From positions 1-64,000 of the forward strand of contig CAVTJX010000016.1 of NCBI GenBank assembly GCA_963735175.1: DNA of 64,000 nt, given 5' to 3'. The position numbers and the translations under genes were made by a program. This DNA is from CAVTJX01 sp963735175 (lineage in GTDB: Bacteria > Electryoneota > RPQS01). Below the pieces are notes generated by a model. The model had not been told where the DNA came from. It saw nothing but the letters and a program-made list of their open reading frames with translations, and did no database searches. Positions within the stretch are counted from its first letter, which is position 1; every line of letters starts with the position of its first letter. Shown piece by piece: positions 28,909 through 38,590 of the stretch.

Positions 28909-29592
28909 CTCGGTACGGGGCTCTGTTTCTTAGGATATCTTCCGGCCACACGAAGATCCGTTTGCAGTAAATCTCCGCGGCATACGGTTCGCGCATCGTG
29001 GACAGCACGACCTCTAAGCCACTGGACTGCATATAGCGGTCAATCTCACCGCGTTTGAACTCGACCAAGTACGGCTCAGTGATCGCTCCCAGCGGGTCAG
29101 CGACACAACCCTCGCTGTCGCCTTCTTTGACCGTAACGAGTAGCAGTCCGCCCGGCTTCAGCACGCGGCTGCATTCCGTAAACAGGCGAGGCTGGTCTCG
29201 TTTCGGAGTGTAAAGCATCGAATAATACGCGACCACGCCGTCAAACGCGCCATCCGCAAACCCCTGTGCGGTCATGTCCATCACGGTCAGAGGATGGCTT
29301 GACTGAGACTGCCGCTGCAGTTGCAGACAGGCGAGTGACAAGTCGCATCCCGACCACGCGCAATCCGTGCCTGCGCAACAAATCGGCAACGCGGCACGGC
29401 CCACAGCCCGCATCCAGGACACGGGCGCCGGCTCCCAGCAGCGAAGCGAAGCGCGCCAGCAATTCGCGGTCGTATGGCTTGCCCTCCAGTTCGTTCTGAA
29501 ACAAGTACGTGATAGCGGCTGGCCATTCGGTCATAGTATTCCCGTGTCCTCCGCGTCACGGTCGACAAAGTGGCATTCGATAGCTCGATCAT
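28889..29592 (-). CDS. Class I SAM-dependent methyltransferase, two frameshifts
   Basis: About 233 residues. The SAM motif is VLDAGCGPCRVADLL; post-motif segments VVAYYSMLYTPK and VLKPGGLLLVTVKEGD complete the fold. Frame changes near 29525 (after REYYDRMA) and near 29350. Target unknown; it resembles small-molecule or cofactor methyltransferases. ATG at 29592. Confidence 0.78.
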
Positions 29593-29663
29593 TGTCCCGT
29601 CTCCCTTCCACGCAATGCGAAAGCCGAAGCGTTAAACACCGCTCCGGCTGTATCTTACAAACG

Positions 29664-29737
29664 TGCGCCCACCGCGACTCGAACGCGGAACCCCGAGCTT
29701 AGAAGGCTCGTGCTCTGTCCAGTTGAGCTATGGGCGC
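29664..29737 (-). tRNA. tRNA-Arg (anticodon TCT)
   Basis: 74 bases. Acceptor GCGCCCA/TGGGCGC, anticodon stem CGAGC/GCTCG with loop CTTCTAA (anticodon TCT), T-loop GTTCGAG. The CCA end is not encoded, unlike tRNA-Leu nearby. Confidence 0.94.
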
Positions 29738-29755
29738 AAACGGCACTCGTTGGCG

Positions 29756-29784
29756 AAGATACTGATTAATCATGTGATAGTCAA
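29756..29784 (-). promoter_or_regulatory. Promoter of tRNA-Arg
   Basis: Minus strand TTGACT (29784-29779), 17 bases, TATCTT (29761-29756), about 19 bases before the tRNA. Confidence 0.8.
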
Positions 29785-29842
29785 GAGGCAACAAAGAGGC
29801 GGCCTGTTCCAAGCCGCCTTCATGAGCCTTCAAACCATAGCG

Positions 29843-29895
29843 CAATCCAGCATGTGCGTCTTCGCGCGCGGCAATCATGGGAGTCAGCGCCATCG
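29843..29895. repeat. Dispersed intergenic repeat, copy B
   Basis: Matches 4537-4590 at 49 positions with one gap. It lies between the mutase stop and the tRNA-Arg promoter, again at the 3' end of a minus-strand gene. Confidence 0.75.
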
Positions 29896-29914
29896 GGTGC
29901 AGCGTCGCACGCTG

Positions 29915-31586
29915 CTAAAACGCCACCGGCTCTTCGTATTCCGAGTAGACTTCCTTCAGCACGTCCACCATCTCGCCCAGCGTGCAGTAGGCATGCGCCG
30001 CGGCGATCAGGTGCGGCATCACGTTTTCGTCGCGTTCCGCCGCGCCTTTGATATTGTCCAGGCACTTGCGCGCCCGCCCGGCATCCCGCCGCGCGCGCAG
30101 TCGCGCCAGCTTTTCGCTCTTGCTGTCTGCCAATCTCATCCGCCTCGATTTTCAATAGCGGAATCTCGATCTGCTCGCCTTCCTGCTGATACTTGTTCAC
30201 GCCCACGATCACGCGCTCGCCCTTGTCGATTTCCCGCTGATAGTTCGAGGCCGCATGCGCGATCTCCCGCTGGAAGAAACCACCCTCGAGCGCGGGAATC
30301 ACTCCGCCCAGCGCCTTCGATCTTGCGGAAATACTCCTCCGCGCCGGCTTCCATCGTGTCTGTCATCCATTCCACAAAATAGCTGCCGCCCAGCGGATCA
30401 ATCGGCGCGCCCGCCATCACTTCGTGGCGGATGACCTGCTGCGTGCGCATCGCCAGCGTCACCGCCTTCTCCGACGGCAGCGCCAGCGTCTCATCCATCG
30501 AATTCGTGTGCAGGCTCTGCGTCCCGCCCAGCACCGCCGCCAGCGCCTCTGTAGCCGTACGGACCAGGTTCACTTCCGGCTGCTGCGCCGTCAAAGAGCA
30601 GCCCGCCGTTTGGGTGTGAAAGCGGCAGAGCAGCGACCGTTCGCTCTGCGCGCCGTACTTCTCCTTCAAAGTCTTCGCCCAGATGCGCCGCGCCGCGCGG
30701 AACTTGCCGATCTCCTCGAAGAAGTCGAGATGCGAATTGAAGAAGTAGCTGAGCCGCGGCGCGAATTCGTCAACATCCAGCCCGCGCTCTATACACGCGT
30801 CCACGTACGCGAAACCGTCCGCCAGTGTGAACGCGAGTTCCTGAATCGCCGTCGATCCGGCCTCGCGGATATGATAACCGCTGATCGACACCGGATTCCA
30901 TTTCGGCATTTCCCGCGTGGCAAACTCGATCGTATCCACCACCAGTTTTACGCTGGGTCGCGGCGGATAGATGAACTCCTTTTGCGCGATATATTCCTTC
31001 AGAATATCGTTCTGCAGCGTGCCTCCCAGGTCCGCCCGCTTCCACCCCTGGTTCTCCGCCGCCGCAATGAACATCGCCCAGATAATCGCCGCCGGGTCCA
31101 TTGATCGTCATCGAGGTCGTGATCTTCCCCAGCGGAATCTCGTGGAAGAGAATCTCCATGTCCTCGAGCGAGGCGATAGACACGCCGCACTTGCCCACTT
31201 CACCCGCCGACAGCGGATCGTCCGGATCGCGGCCCATCAGCGTCGGCAGATCAAAGGCGACAGACAGCCCTTCCCCGCCCTGCTCGATGATGTAACGGTA
31301 ACGGAGATTCGTCTTCCTCCGGTCCGGCAAAGCCCGAAAACTGCCGCATGGTCCACGGTTTGCCCCGGTACATCGTGGGATGCACGCCCCGTGTGTACGG
31401 GTACTGTCCCGGGAATCCCAGCTTCTGCAGGTAGTCCTCGGCCAGTGCCGGATCTTCCGGCCAATTCAGGACCGGGACTTCCAGCCCCGAGGTGGTCACG
31501 AACTTCTTGCCAACCGGCGCGCGACCAGTCTGGCTGGTCTGCTCCCAAGCTCGTCGGGCGGCCAGCAGTCTTTCAAGCGGGGTCAT
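29915..31586 (-). CDS. Methylmalonyl-CoA mutase large subunit (B12 domain absent), four frameshifts
   Basis: TIM-barrel catalytic subunit of an adenosylcobalamin acyl-CoA mutase. Five segments in different frames match one protein: RGVHPTMYRGKPWTMRQFSG, GLSVAFDLPTLMGRD, TINGPAAIIWAMF, TQSLHTNSMDETLALP and GGSYFVEWMTD. Frame changes near 31313, 31098, 30318 and 30140. Rebuilt length is about 556 residues, that of the stand-alone large subunit; the cobalamin-binding domain would be a separate small protein elsewhere. AAGGAAG lies six bases before the ATG at 31586. Methylmalonyl-CoA is likely, but isobutyryl- or ethylmalonyl-CoA mutases share this fold. Confidence 0.9.
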
Positions 31587-31616
31587 GGACAACTTCCTTG
31601 ATTTTCACAATTACTA

Positions 31617-31645
31617 AACATACACAATTATCCAGAATCCCGCAA
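31617..31645 (-). promoter_or_regulatory. Promoter of the mutase gene
   Basis: Minus strand TTGCGG (31645-31640), 17 bases, TATGTT (31622-31617), about 30 bases before the ATG. Confidence 0.6.
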
Positions 31646-31655
31646 GTACATCACC

Positions 31656-32132
31656 TTACCGAATCCAAAAGGTCACGCCGATCCCACCCTGCAGCTCCGG
31701 AGTCGTGTCGGGAATGAGCTGTAAAGCCGGGTCGACCTCGCCCCAGATATCCACGGCGGATTTCGGAATCCGGTAGCGGATTCCCAGCGGCACCCGCACC
31801 CCCAGTGTGCCGTCTTCGTTTTGTGGCATTGTCAGATAGCCGCCTAATCCGTAATACCAGCGCCATTCCCGGGGCGAATCGGCGATATAATTATAAACTT
31901 GGTAGTCTGCCGCGACAAAAAACCAGTCCTGCCACGACCAGGCAACATTCACGTCAATCGCCGATTTCTGGTTCCAGAAAAACTGCGCATCCAATCCCGA
32001 TGGCTCGCCCAATACGAAGCCCAGGCCAAACTCGTTACGATTCGCCGGGGCCGGAGCCGGAGTCGCGGCCTGAGCACTTCCTCCCGCCAGCACCAGTAAA
32101 CCTATGATGAACGGCCCTATACAGTGTTTCAA
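31656..32132 (-). CDS. Small outer-membrane beta-barrel protein
   Basis: 158 residues with a signal peptide ending SAQA. Then alternating strands and an aromatic-rich C-terminus (GVTFWIR) typical of small outer-membrane barrels. TTG start at 32132 with GGAG eight bases before. No family name given; role unknown. Confidence 0.7.
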   Translation of the reverse strand: MKHCIGPFIIGLLVLAGGSAQAATPAPAPANRNEFGLGFVLGEPSGLDAQFFWNQKSAIDVNVAWSWQDWFFVAADYQVYNYIADSPREWRWYYGLGGYLTMPQNEDGTLGVRVPLGIRYRIPKSAVDIWGEVDPALQLIPDTTPELQGGIGVTFWIR

Positions 32133-32581
32133 GGTGAATCTCCAGTTTCGTTGGAAGAGGTAAGTTAATCAAAATTACAACGGCTGAGCACCCGTCACAG
32201 TTCCAAAATTGGCATGCTGCGACGTCCATTGGTATGAATGGCCGCCCTCGAACATGTCAAGACCTGTGACAGTACTTTTCCTTTCATTTAGATGTGCTTC
32301 AGGATTAATTTTGTTTCCAACTATATTAGTAAACTAATGTTGCAGGATCAAATCATTATTGTCTGTCTTTTTGGCCAAACTGTGAATTCTTATTGACTTT
32401 TCATGTCATCAATGCTAAATTATCACTGATGAAGGATCTTAACCCGATTCTTCTTGACTACGTTATCCACAAACAGTTCGACGGGTTCCCGTGGACTTGC
32501 CACAGCGACCCTGACCCAGTGTAATCCTTTTATTGCTCCTATATTTCCCTTCGGACGAATTCCAACCGAATCGAGGACATC
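32133..32581. other. AT-rich spacer between divergent genes
   Basis: 449 bases, richer in A+T than its surroundings. Holds the promoter at 32393-32421 for the secreted protein and possible weaker promoter elements for the barrel gene. The leader from promoter to the ATG at 32582 is about 155 bases. No gene seen. Confidence 0.65.
32393..32421 (+). promoter_or_regulatory. Promoter of the secreted protein gene
   Basis: TTGACT (32393-32398), 17-base spacer, TAAATT (32416-32421). Confidence 0.7.
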
Positions 32582-35398
32582 ATGAAAAAAGCTCTGATCG
32601 CGTTGTTGTTTTTCGCGGCCCTGCCATTAGCAGCACTGGCTCAGTATGCTACATTAACTCCTGGCTATGACGGCACCCCCGAGTCGTATTACGGATCCTG
32701 GGTCGCCAACGACGAGAACGTCGTCCGGCTGACCGCAACCCGTGATTCATTCCGTCTCGACTCGCTCCGCTTCTACCTTTATCGCGCGACGGCCAGTGTT
32801 GCCAGGACCCTGAATTACCGTGTCGTCATTTACAGTCGCAATGGCACCATCGCTGGCGGCTGCGGCTGCACTACCGGCCCGGGTACCATCTTAAAGCAGT
32901 ATCCCTCCGCCACCACAACTTATACATGCGGTTGGACCGGAGCCACTACCGGCGCCACCTGGTTTTCGCAGGCGCTGCCGCAGGATACGATTGTCGGCTC
33001 CTTCCTCATCGGAATCGTGTATGTCAGCAAGAGCACCGGCACCTTTCCCAGTGTCTTGTTTGACGGCGAAACCGGCCTCATCGCCTGCTGTGATCAGTAT
33101 ATCAAATATTCCGGAACCTTTTACGATAACGTCGATTCCTTTGACGCCGGACCCTGGTATATCTTCGTCAAGGGAACCGCGTTCGGTGCGTTGGCGCCGG
33201 GCCATCTGACACTTTCGACGCTCGAATCTATGGGCGGCGCGGCGGTTGATTCCACCGTCGATGATACGCTTGTACTGGGCAATTCCGGCGGCACGACACT
33301 GACAGTTTCCAGCGTCGTCAGCGACCATGCGGACTTCTGGACCGATCCAGTCGGCGCCGGCATCGTCGTTGCCCCGGCGGCCACCGCGCTCCTCGCAGTC
33401 CACTATTCGCCGTCTTCCGCGGGCGATGCCACCGCCAACCTCACCGTCACCGACAACACTCCAACACCGACGACCGTGAAAATCCTGACTGGACGCGGAA
33501 TCGATCCCACCAACCTCATGTTGTTCGAGAACTGGTGGAACGGCAATGGGTTCTCGTCCGGCTGGTCTGTGGAGTCATTCGGAGAGGCCGACACTACCGA
33601 TGTGCAGTGGAGCCTCTATTATACCGGTACCCATTCAGACGGATACACCAATGTCTGGGCACAGCATGGCTACTCACCGGCGTCCGATACACTGCTGGAC
33701 ATCATCGGTTCGCCGCAACTGTTAGCGCCCGCTGGCGCGACGGTTTCCTTGAACTTCCGTGACCGCGTCGATTTCCCCAGCTACTATATGGGACATTTCC
33801 TCGCCCTCGCCGACTCCGACTCCGCCTGGAGTCTGCTCAATGAAATGCCCCCCATCAATGAAAACGTGTGGGGAGATTATCCCACTACCTTCTACGTGAC
33901 CGGTCTCGATTCCGAGTATGCTCACTTCCAACTCGGCTTCACTTATTATGGAGCGGATGGTGACGATTGGCTCGTGGACGATATCCTTATCAAGGACGTC
34001 CCGCAAATTCCACCCTTCCTGTCAGCCGAACCGCGCGGCGACGCCTTCACCACCGACCAGGAACTGGTGGCTTACTGCTGGGATTCCAACAGCGATCCGT
34101 TCACGCTGAATGCGCTGATCTCCGCCAACGGCAACCCGGCCGTATCCTATGCCATGATCGAAACCCCTATCGGCAGCAGCAATTTCTGCCTGCCCTTCAC
34201 GAGCTTCATCAGCGGCGCCGGAACGTATGACTACTACTACGAAGCGACCGACGATGACGGCACGACGCGCTGGCCCGCTACCGGAACCTACAATTTCGAA
34301 GTCGCGACCCAGGTCGGTTCGACGGAAATCGTCTATCACGACGGCGCATGGAACAACGCCCACTACTACAACAATATGGACGCTGAAGAAGCCGTGCGCT
34401 TTACGCCGCCATCCTACCCGTTCCAGGTGACCGGCGCGAATGTCGGCATTCTCAATGCCTTCCCCAACTCGGTTCACGAGCAGATTGTGGTGAAGGTCTA
34501 CGCCGATGACGGTGCCGGTGGCTTGCCCGGCACGCTTCTCTATTCGCAACAGACCGGCTCCATCGGCAATGAGTGCGATGGCCTGAATGATACGACCTAT
34601 CAAATGTATCTGGCGCCGGTCGTCTTCCGCCAGAATATCGTTATCAACAGCGGCACGTACTACGTGGCGGTCAAGAATCCGACCGGCGCGGTTTCCCCGC
34701 AAGTGGAAGCTTGGTGTCTGGATACGCTGGGCAGCACCAACTCCTACGTCTTTGATCCCGCCGCTGGAACCTGGTCTGCCGTCGCGGATAGCCTGGGCGA
34801 CGTGATTATTTCCTCACTCGGCTTCGTTTCGCCTGCGGCGCCCGTGCTCTCGGTGTACAACAGCATCGATAACCTCTCGGCCAATATCTACGTGAACAGC
34901 GTTGTGGGCGCGATCCCCGCAACCAACGTCTACGTGTCCACCGGCTTCTACGGCGCTCCGGCGTTGTTGGCGGGTGCCCCGTTTACCGCATCGCCCATCG
35001 TCTATCCGTTCCCTGTCGCCTCGGGCGTGACGTTCTTCACGGCCAAGAGCGTCGTCGGTCCGGTTGATCGTGGCGCCGGGTTACCGTCTACCGAAGTCAC
35101 CTATCCGCGTTACTCGGTGGTTACACCGGCTCCTGCGGGGACGCCGATCAGCGCCAGCCGTGACGCCGTCCGCGTCGACCTCACCAAGCCGATTGCGGCC
35201 CCCCTGGACTTCAGCCAGCCCACCGTCATTGCCGTCGATAGCCGCTCGGGCAAGACCCAGATGACGACCATCTCCCGCACTCTTGGCCGGACGCATTCGC
35301 TGCCCGTGTCAACCACCGCCAAAGCGGCGCGTGGCCCTGTGCGCCAGAAGGTTGCGAATCACACGAGCTCTTTCCTGATGGCCTCACCCATCAACTGA
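32582..35398 (+). CDS. Secreted multidomain protein (ASH/choice-of-anchor-D, MAM-like)
   Basis: 938 residues with a signal peptide ending ALA. Order: an N-terminal lectin-like region; an ASH/choice-of-anchor-D Ig domain about residues 205-305; a MAM-like region around 315-485; then modules resembling the tail of the C25 peptidase (the segment with YDYYYEATDDDGTTRW and the one with YADDGAGGLPGTLLYSQQ). A long Pro/Thr-rich end without sorting tail. GAGG lies before the ATG. Frame intact. Function unknown; a binding or structural surface protein fits. Confidence 0.75.
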   Translation: MKKALIALLFFAALPLAALAQYATLTPGYDGTPESYYGSWVANDENVVRLTATRDSFRLDSLRFYLYRATASVARTLNYRVVIYSRNGTIAGGCGCTTGPGTILKQYPSATTTYTCGWTGATTGATWFSQALPQDTIVGSFLIGIVYVSKSTGTFPSVLFDGETGLIACCDQYIKYSGTFYDNVDSFDAGPWYIFVKGTAFGALAPGHLTLSTLESMGGAAVDSTVDDTLVLGNSGGTTLTVSSVVSDHADFWTDPVGAGIVVAPAATALLAVHYSPSSAGDATANLTVTDNTPTPTTVKILTGRGIDPTNLMLFENWWNGNGFSSGWSVESFGEADTTDVQWSLYYTGTHSDGYTNVWAQHGYSPASDTLLDIIGSPQLLAPAGATVSLNFRDRVDFPSYYMGHFLALADSDSAWSLLNEMPPINENVWGDYPTTFYVTGLDSEYAHFQLGFTYYGADGDDWLVDDILIKDVPQIPPFLSAEPRGDAFTTDQELVAYCWDSNSDPFTLNALISANGNPAVSYAMIETPIGSSNFCLPFTSFISGAGTYDYYYEATDDDGTTRWPATGTYNFEVATQVGSTEIVYHDGAWNNAHYYNNMDAEEAVRFTPPSYPFQVTGANVGILNAFPNSVHEQIVVKVYADDGAGGLPGTLLYSQQTGSIGNECDGLNDTTYQMYLAPVVFRQNIVINSGTYYVAVKNPTGAVSPQVEAWCLDTLGSTNSYVFDPAAGTWSAVADSLGDVIISSLGFVSPAAPVLSVYNSIDNLSANIYVNSVVGAIPATNVYVSTGFYGAPALLAGAPFTASPIVYPFPVASGVTFFTAKSVVGPVDRGAGLPSTEVTYPRYSVVTPAPAGTPISASRDAVRVDLTKPIAAPLDFSQPTVIAVDSRSGKTQMTTISRTLGRTHSLPVSTTAKAARGPVRQKVANHTSSFLMASPIN

Positions 35399-35421
35399 AC
35401 GTCAGGAAGGCGATTGTAAGC

Positions 35422-35450
35422 GCCGCGGCCGGGTAATCCCCGGCCGCGGC
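35422..35450 (+). terminator. GC-rich hairpin after the secreted protein gene
   Basis: 12-bp arms GCCGCGGCCGGG (35422-35433) and CCCGGCCGCGGC (35439-35450). No T-run, so either a weak terminator or an mRNA end-stabilising hairpin. Confidence 0.55.
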
Positions 35451-35528
35451 TCGTTCCGAATCCCACTCTCCTCCGGCACTTAGGTGCCCCAATACCCCAG
35501 TCGGCAATGGCAAACCTGTGTTACTACT

Positions 35529-35548
35529 CAACTCGCTCCTGCGGGTTG
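35529..35548. repeat. Hairpin with CGC-TCCT-GCG apex
   Basis: Arms CAACTCGC (35529-35536) and GCGGGTTG (35541-35548), one G-T pair, around TCCT. Same apex as 4331-4354 and 4385-4406. Confidence 0.55.
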
Positions 35549-35581
35549 GATTTGCCGCGGAGCAGTCCCTGTCGCAGGGGG

Positions 35582-35610
35582 TTGATTGTTGCGGGGCGAA
35601 ATGCTATATT
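35582..35610 (+). promoter_or_regulatory. Promoter of the aldolase gene
   Basis: TTGATT (35582-35587), 17 bases, TATATT (35605-35610), about 60 bases before the ATG. Confidence 0.75.
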
Positions 35611-35671
35611 GCCAGCAACAGGTTGGATTGGACCTGCACCGGCCAACACACTTTTTCTGACGAGGGAGATT

Positions 35672-36727
35672 ATGCCATCACGAACAAAGGAATTACTCGG
35701 GGCCAACGCCGAGGCGCTGCTCTCGTATCAATGTCAGGGAATTCCCAAAGCGGCGTTGCATTTGCCCGGACCGGATTTTATCGACCGTGTCGTTGCCAAT
35801 AACGACCGGCCCGTTAACGTGCTGGTCAATCTCCAGCGCATGTTCAACAAGGGCCGCCTTGGCGGCTCCGGCTACCTCTCGATTCTGCCCATCGATCAGG
35901 GTATCGAGCATTCCGCCGCCGCGTCCTTCGCTCCGAATCCGTTGTTCTTCGACCCGGCCAACATCTGCGAACTCGCCCTCGAAGGCGGTTGCAACGCCGT
36001 GGCTTCGACGCTTGGCGTTTTGGGCATGGTAGCCCGCAAGTACGCGCACAAGATTCCCTTCATCGTCAAACTCAACCACAACGAGCTGCTGACCTATCCG
36101 AACAAATTCGACCAGATCGAATTCGGCTCGGCGGAGCAGGCGTTTAATATGGGCGCGGCCGGCGTCGGCGCGACCATTTATTTTGGCTCTGATGAAAGCG
36201 CCCGCCAGATTCAGGAAGTGCGTGTGATGTTCGAGGAAGCGCACAGCCTCGGCATGTTCACCGTGCTCTGGTGCTACCTCCGCAATCCCGCCTTTAAAAA
36301 GGAAGGCGTCGACTACCATGTCTCCGCCGATCTCACGGGCCAGGCGAATCATCTCGGCGTGACCATTCAGGCCGACATCATCAAGCAGAAAGCGCCCGAG
36401 AATAACGGCGGCTTCAACGCCTTGCCCAACTACGGCAAGACGCACAAGAAGGTTTACGGCGAACTGGTGCACGACCATCCCATCGAGTGGACGCGCTGGC
36501 AGGTGGTGAATTGTTACATGGGCCGCGCGGGCCTCATCAATTCCGGCGGCGCCGCGGGCGCCAACGACCTCGCCGACGCAGTCACCACCGCCGTCGTCAA
36601 CAAGCGCGCGGGCGGCATGGGCATGATCAGCGGCCGCAAGGCCTTCCAGAAGCCCATCAAGCAGGGCGTGGAGTTGTTGAACGCGATACAGGACGTCTAC
36701 CTCGATTCCACCATTACCGTTGCCTGA
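35672..36727 (+). CDS. fbaB: Class I fructose-bisphosphate aldolase (FbaB/DhnA family)
   Basis: Splits fructose 1,6-bisphosphate in glycolysis or joins trioses in gluconeogenesis, through a Schiff-base lysine. 351 residues from the ATG at 35672, where GAGGGAG lies six bases upstream; same length as E. coli FbaB. Family sequences include GYLSILPIDQGIEHS, PFIVKLNHNELLTYP, GAAGVGATIYFGS and HKKVYGELVHDH. Only eight bases separate it from the next gene. Confidence 0.92.
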   Translation: MPSRTKELLGANAEALLSYQCQGIPKAALHLPGPDFIDRVVANNDRPVNVLVNLQRMFNKGRLGGSGYLSILPIDQGIEHSAAASFAPNPLFFDPANICELALEGGCNAVASTLGVLGMVARKYAHKIPFIVKLNHNELLTYPNKFDQIEFGSAEQAFNMGAAGVGATIYFGSDESARQIQEVRVMFEEAHSLGMFTVLWCYLRNPAFKKEGVDYHVSADLTGQANHLGVTIQADIIKQKAPENNGGFNALPNYGKTHKKVYGELVHDHPIEWTRWQVVNCYMGRAGLINSGGAAGANDLADAVTTAVVNKRAGGMGMISGRKAFQKPIKQGVELLNAIQDVYLDSTITVA

Positions 36728-36734
36728 GGACACC

Positions 36735-36956
36735 ATGAGCAAAGCGCTCGATGCCGATTTTCTGAAGATCCTCGTCTGCCCGCTCTCGCACGCCCCGCTG
36801 GTACAGGACGGCGAAACGCTGGTCTCCACGGATGCCAAAACCCGCCGCCGCTACAAAATTGTCGAGGACATCCCCGATCTCCTCATTGACGATTCCGAGG
36901 AGCTGTCCGAGTCCGCGTGGAAATCCATCATGGACCGCTGCCTGAAAGACAGGTAG
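36735..36956 (+). CDS. Trm112-like small protein (UPF0434-type)
   Basis: 73 residues. LKILVCPLSHAPLV and KIVEDIPDLLID are the two conserved parts of this family, whose bacterial members are zinc-ribbon-like and of unclear role. Only one cysteine is present, so metal binding is doubtful. GAGG precedes the ATG; probably cotranscribed with the aldolase gene. Confidence 0.85.
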   Translation: MSKALDADFLKILVCPLSHAPLVQDGETLVSTDAKTRRRYKIVEDIPDLLIDDSEELSESAWKSIMDRCLKDR

Positions 36957-37339
36957 CCGTTTACTTTCCAATTAAACCGCCGTCGTGGCCTTCAAGGCCG
37001 CGATGACGCGAACCAAAAATCGCCGCGCGGGGTGCCCTCACCCCGCGCGTTCCATTAATCTCCCAAAATATTTCTATCTGTTGGCCTGCGCGTTCACCAA
37101 CACTGTCATTGTGGACACCGCGCGGCGGGCGTCCGCAATCCTATTCGATCACCAGCCCATATAAAATTGTCATTCCCCGGCCGCCTCAGGCGGACCGGGG
37201 AATCTTCTCTCGCATACCACCCATCCTCCCGCCACCCCTTCGCCCTGCCCGGAATCCGCCCGCAGCCGCTGTTCCTTCGACACGCGAACGCTGTCACTGC
37301 TGCGGCCATGAGCCGAGTTTGCAGCAGCGCTCTTTGACA
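36957..37339. other. Intergenic region between convergent genes
   Basis: 383 bases between the Trm112-like gene (plus) and dinB (minus). It holds the GC-rich palindrome at 37024-37049 and no convincing gene. Confidence 0.6.
37024..37049. repeat. Recurrent GC-rich palindrome, copy 1
   Basis: Arms CGCGCGGGGTG (37024-37034) and CACCCCGCGCG (37039-37049). Near-identical palindromes are at 42198 and 45484, in each case beyond the 3' end of a minus-strand gene. On the minus strand a T-rich stretch follows. Confidence 0.8.
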
Positions 37340-38590
37340 TCATTTCTCTCTGCGGTGGAGGAGGTACGGATAAAACGGATTGAAGAACGGCGTGCGATGG
37401 CCCTTGCGGATGACCGTATCGCCGGTGTGGAACACGCCACTCGCAAAGCCGATCGCGTTCTCGCCGAAGCGCTCCTTGATCTCGTCGCAGGCGCGCGACA
37501 GATCGTCCGTGTCCGGCGGCGCAATAAATAACTCCTGCTGCACGATCTCGTTCGTGGGCTTGAGTTCGGAAATATGAATCCCCACCAGCCGCACCGGCGT
37601 GCCCATACGGTAGCTCTCGTGGAACAGGCGCTCGGCCACGGGATAGAGATCAATCTCATGCTGTAAATACGACTTCACTTTGTGTCCGTGGATCACCGTC
37701 TCGAAACCGTGATAGCGGATCCGCACCGCGACACACCGCCCCGCCATATTCGCCGCGCGCAGCCGCCGCGCCACTCGCTCGCACAAGAGATGCAACCGGC
37801 CGAGCAGTTGCTTGGGATCGGTCTGGTCGTGGTGGAACGTGTGGTCGTGGCCCATCGACTTTTCCTGCTCGCGCTGCTCCGGCACGCGCACCAGATCCTC
37901 GCCTTCGCCCCGCGCCGCGCGCGCGAGTTCGATGCCGAATTTGCCGAAGCGGCGCGCCAGCACGTCTATGGGAAAGGCCGCGAGCTGTCCCGCCGTGCGA
38001 ATCCCAAAACCCTCGAGCACGGCCTGCGTCTTCTTGCCCACGCCATAGAGATCGCCCACCGGCAACGTGGCAAACACGCGCGGCACCACGTCGGGCGGCA
38101 AATAGGTGAAGCCGTCGGGTTTGTTCATGCCCGAGGCGACCTTGGCCACGAGCTTGTTCGCGCCCGCGCCGATCGTCGCCGTCAATCCTTCGCGCTCGAC
38201 AATGCGGCGCTTCATCGTCATCGCCAGCGCCTCCACCCCGCCCCACGACCAGACGATGTCGCTCACATCGATGAAGGCTTCGTCCACCGACACCGGCTCG
38301 ACGCGCTCTGTGAACTCGCGCAGGATGGCGACGATACGGCACGAGGCCGTCACGTACTTGTTGAAGTCCGGGCGCACGAATTGCGCGTGCGGACACAGCC
38401 GCACCGCATCGAGGCCGGACATGCCCGAGCGCACGCCGTAGCGCCGCGCCTCATACGAGGCCGTGGTGACAATGCCGCGGCCCTCGGGGCTCGCGCCCAC
38501 GATCACCGGCTTGCCCTTCAGCCACGGCGCCAGGCGCATCTCCACCGCGGCATAGAACTGGTCCATGTCGAGCAGGAAGATCGTCTTCAT
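37340..38590 (-). CDS. dinB: DNA polymerase IV (Y-family)
   Basis: Error-prone translesion polymerase, 416 residues, longer than E. coli DinB (351) with an extra C-terminal stretch. Catalytic residues are in FLLDMDQFYAAVE and EPVSVDEAF; palm, little-finger and helix-hairpin-helix (GVGKKTQAVLEGFGI) regions are recognisable. The start overlaps the upstream small gene by ATGA, so the two are coupled. Confidence 0.93.
   Translation of the reverse strand: MKTIFLLDMDQFYAAVEMRLAPWLKGKPVIVGASPEGRGIVTTASYEARRYGVRSGMSGLDAVRLCPHAQFVRPDFNKYVTASCRIVAILREFTERVEPVSVDEAFIDVSDIVWSWGGVEALAMTMKRRIVEREGLTATIGAGANKLVAKVASGMNKPDGFTYLPPDVVPRVFATLPVGDLYGVGKKTQAVLEGFGIRTAGQLAAFPIDVLARRFGKFGIELARAARGEGEDLVRVPEQREQEKSMGHDHTFHHDQTDPKQLLGRLHLLCERVARRLRAANMAGRCVAVRIRYHGFETVIHGHKVKSYLQHEIDLYPVAERLFHESYRMGTPVRLVGIHISELKPTNEIVQQELFIAPPDTDDLSRACDEIKERFGENAIGFASGVFHTGDTVIRKGHRTPFFNPFYPYLLHRREK

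Noticed and set aside
37109..37531. Plus-strand frame in the spacer and dinB 3' end
   Set aside because: Proline-rich and antisense to dinB, with no conserved content.
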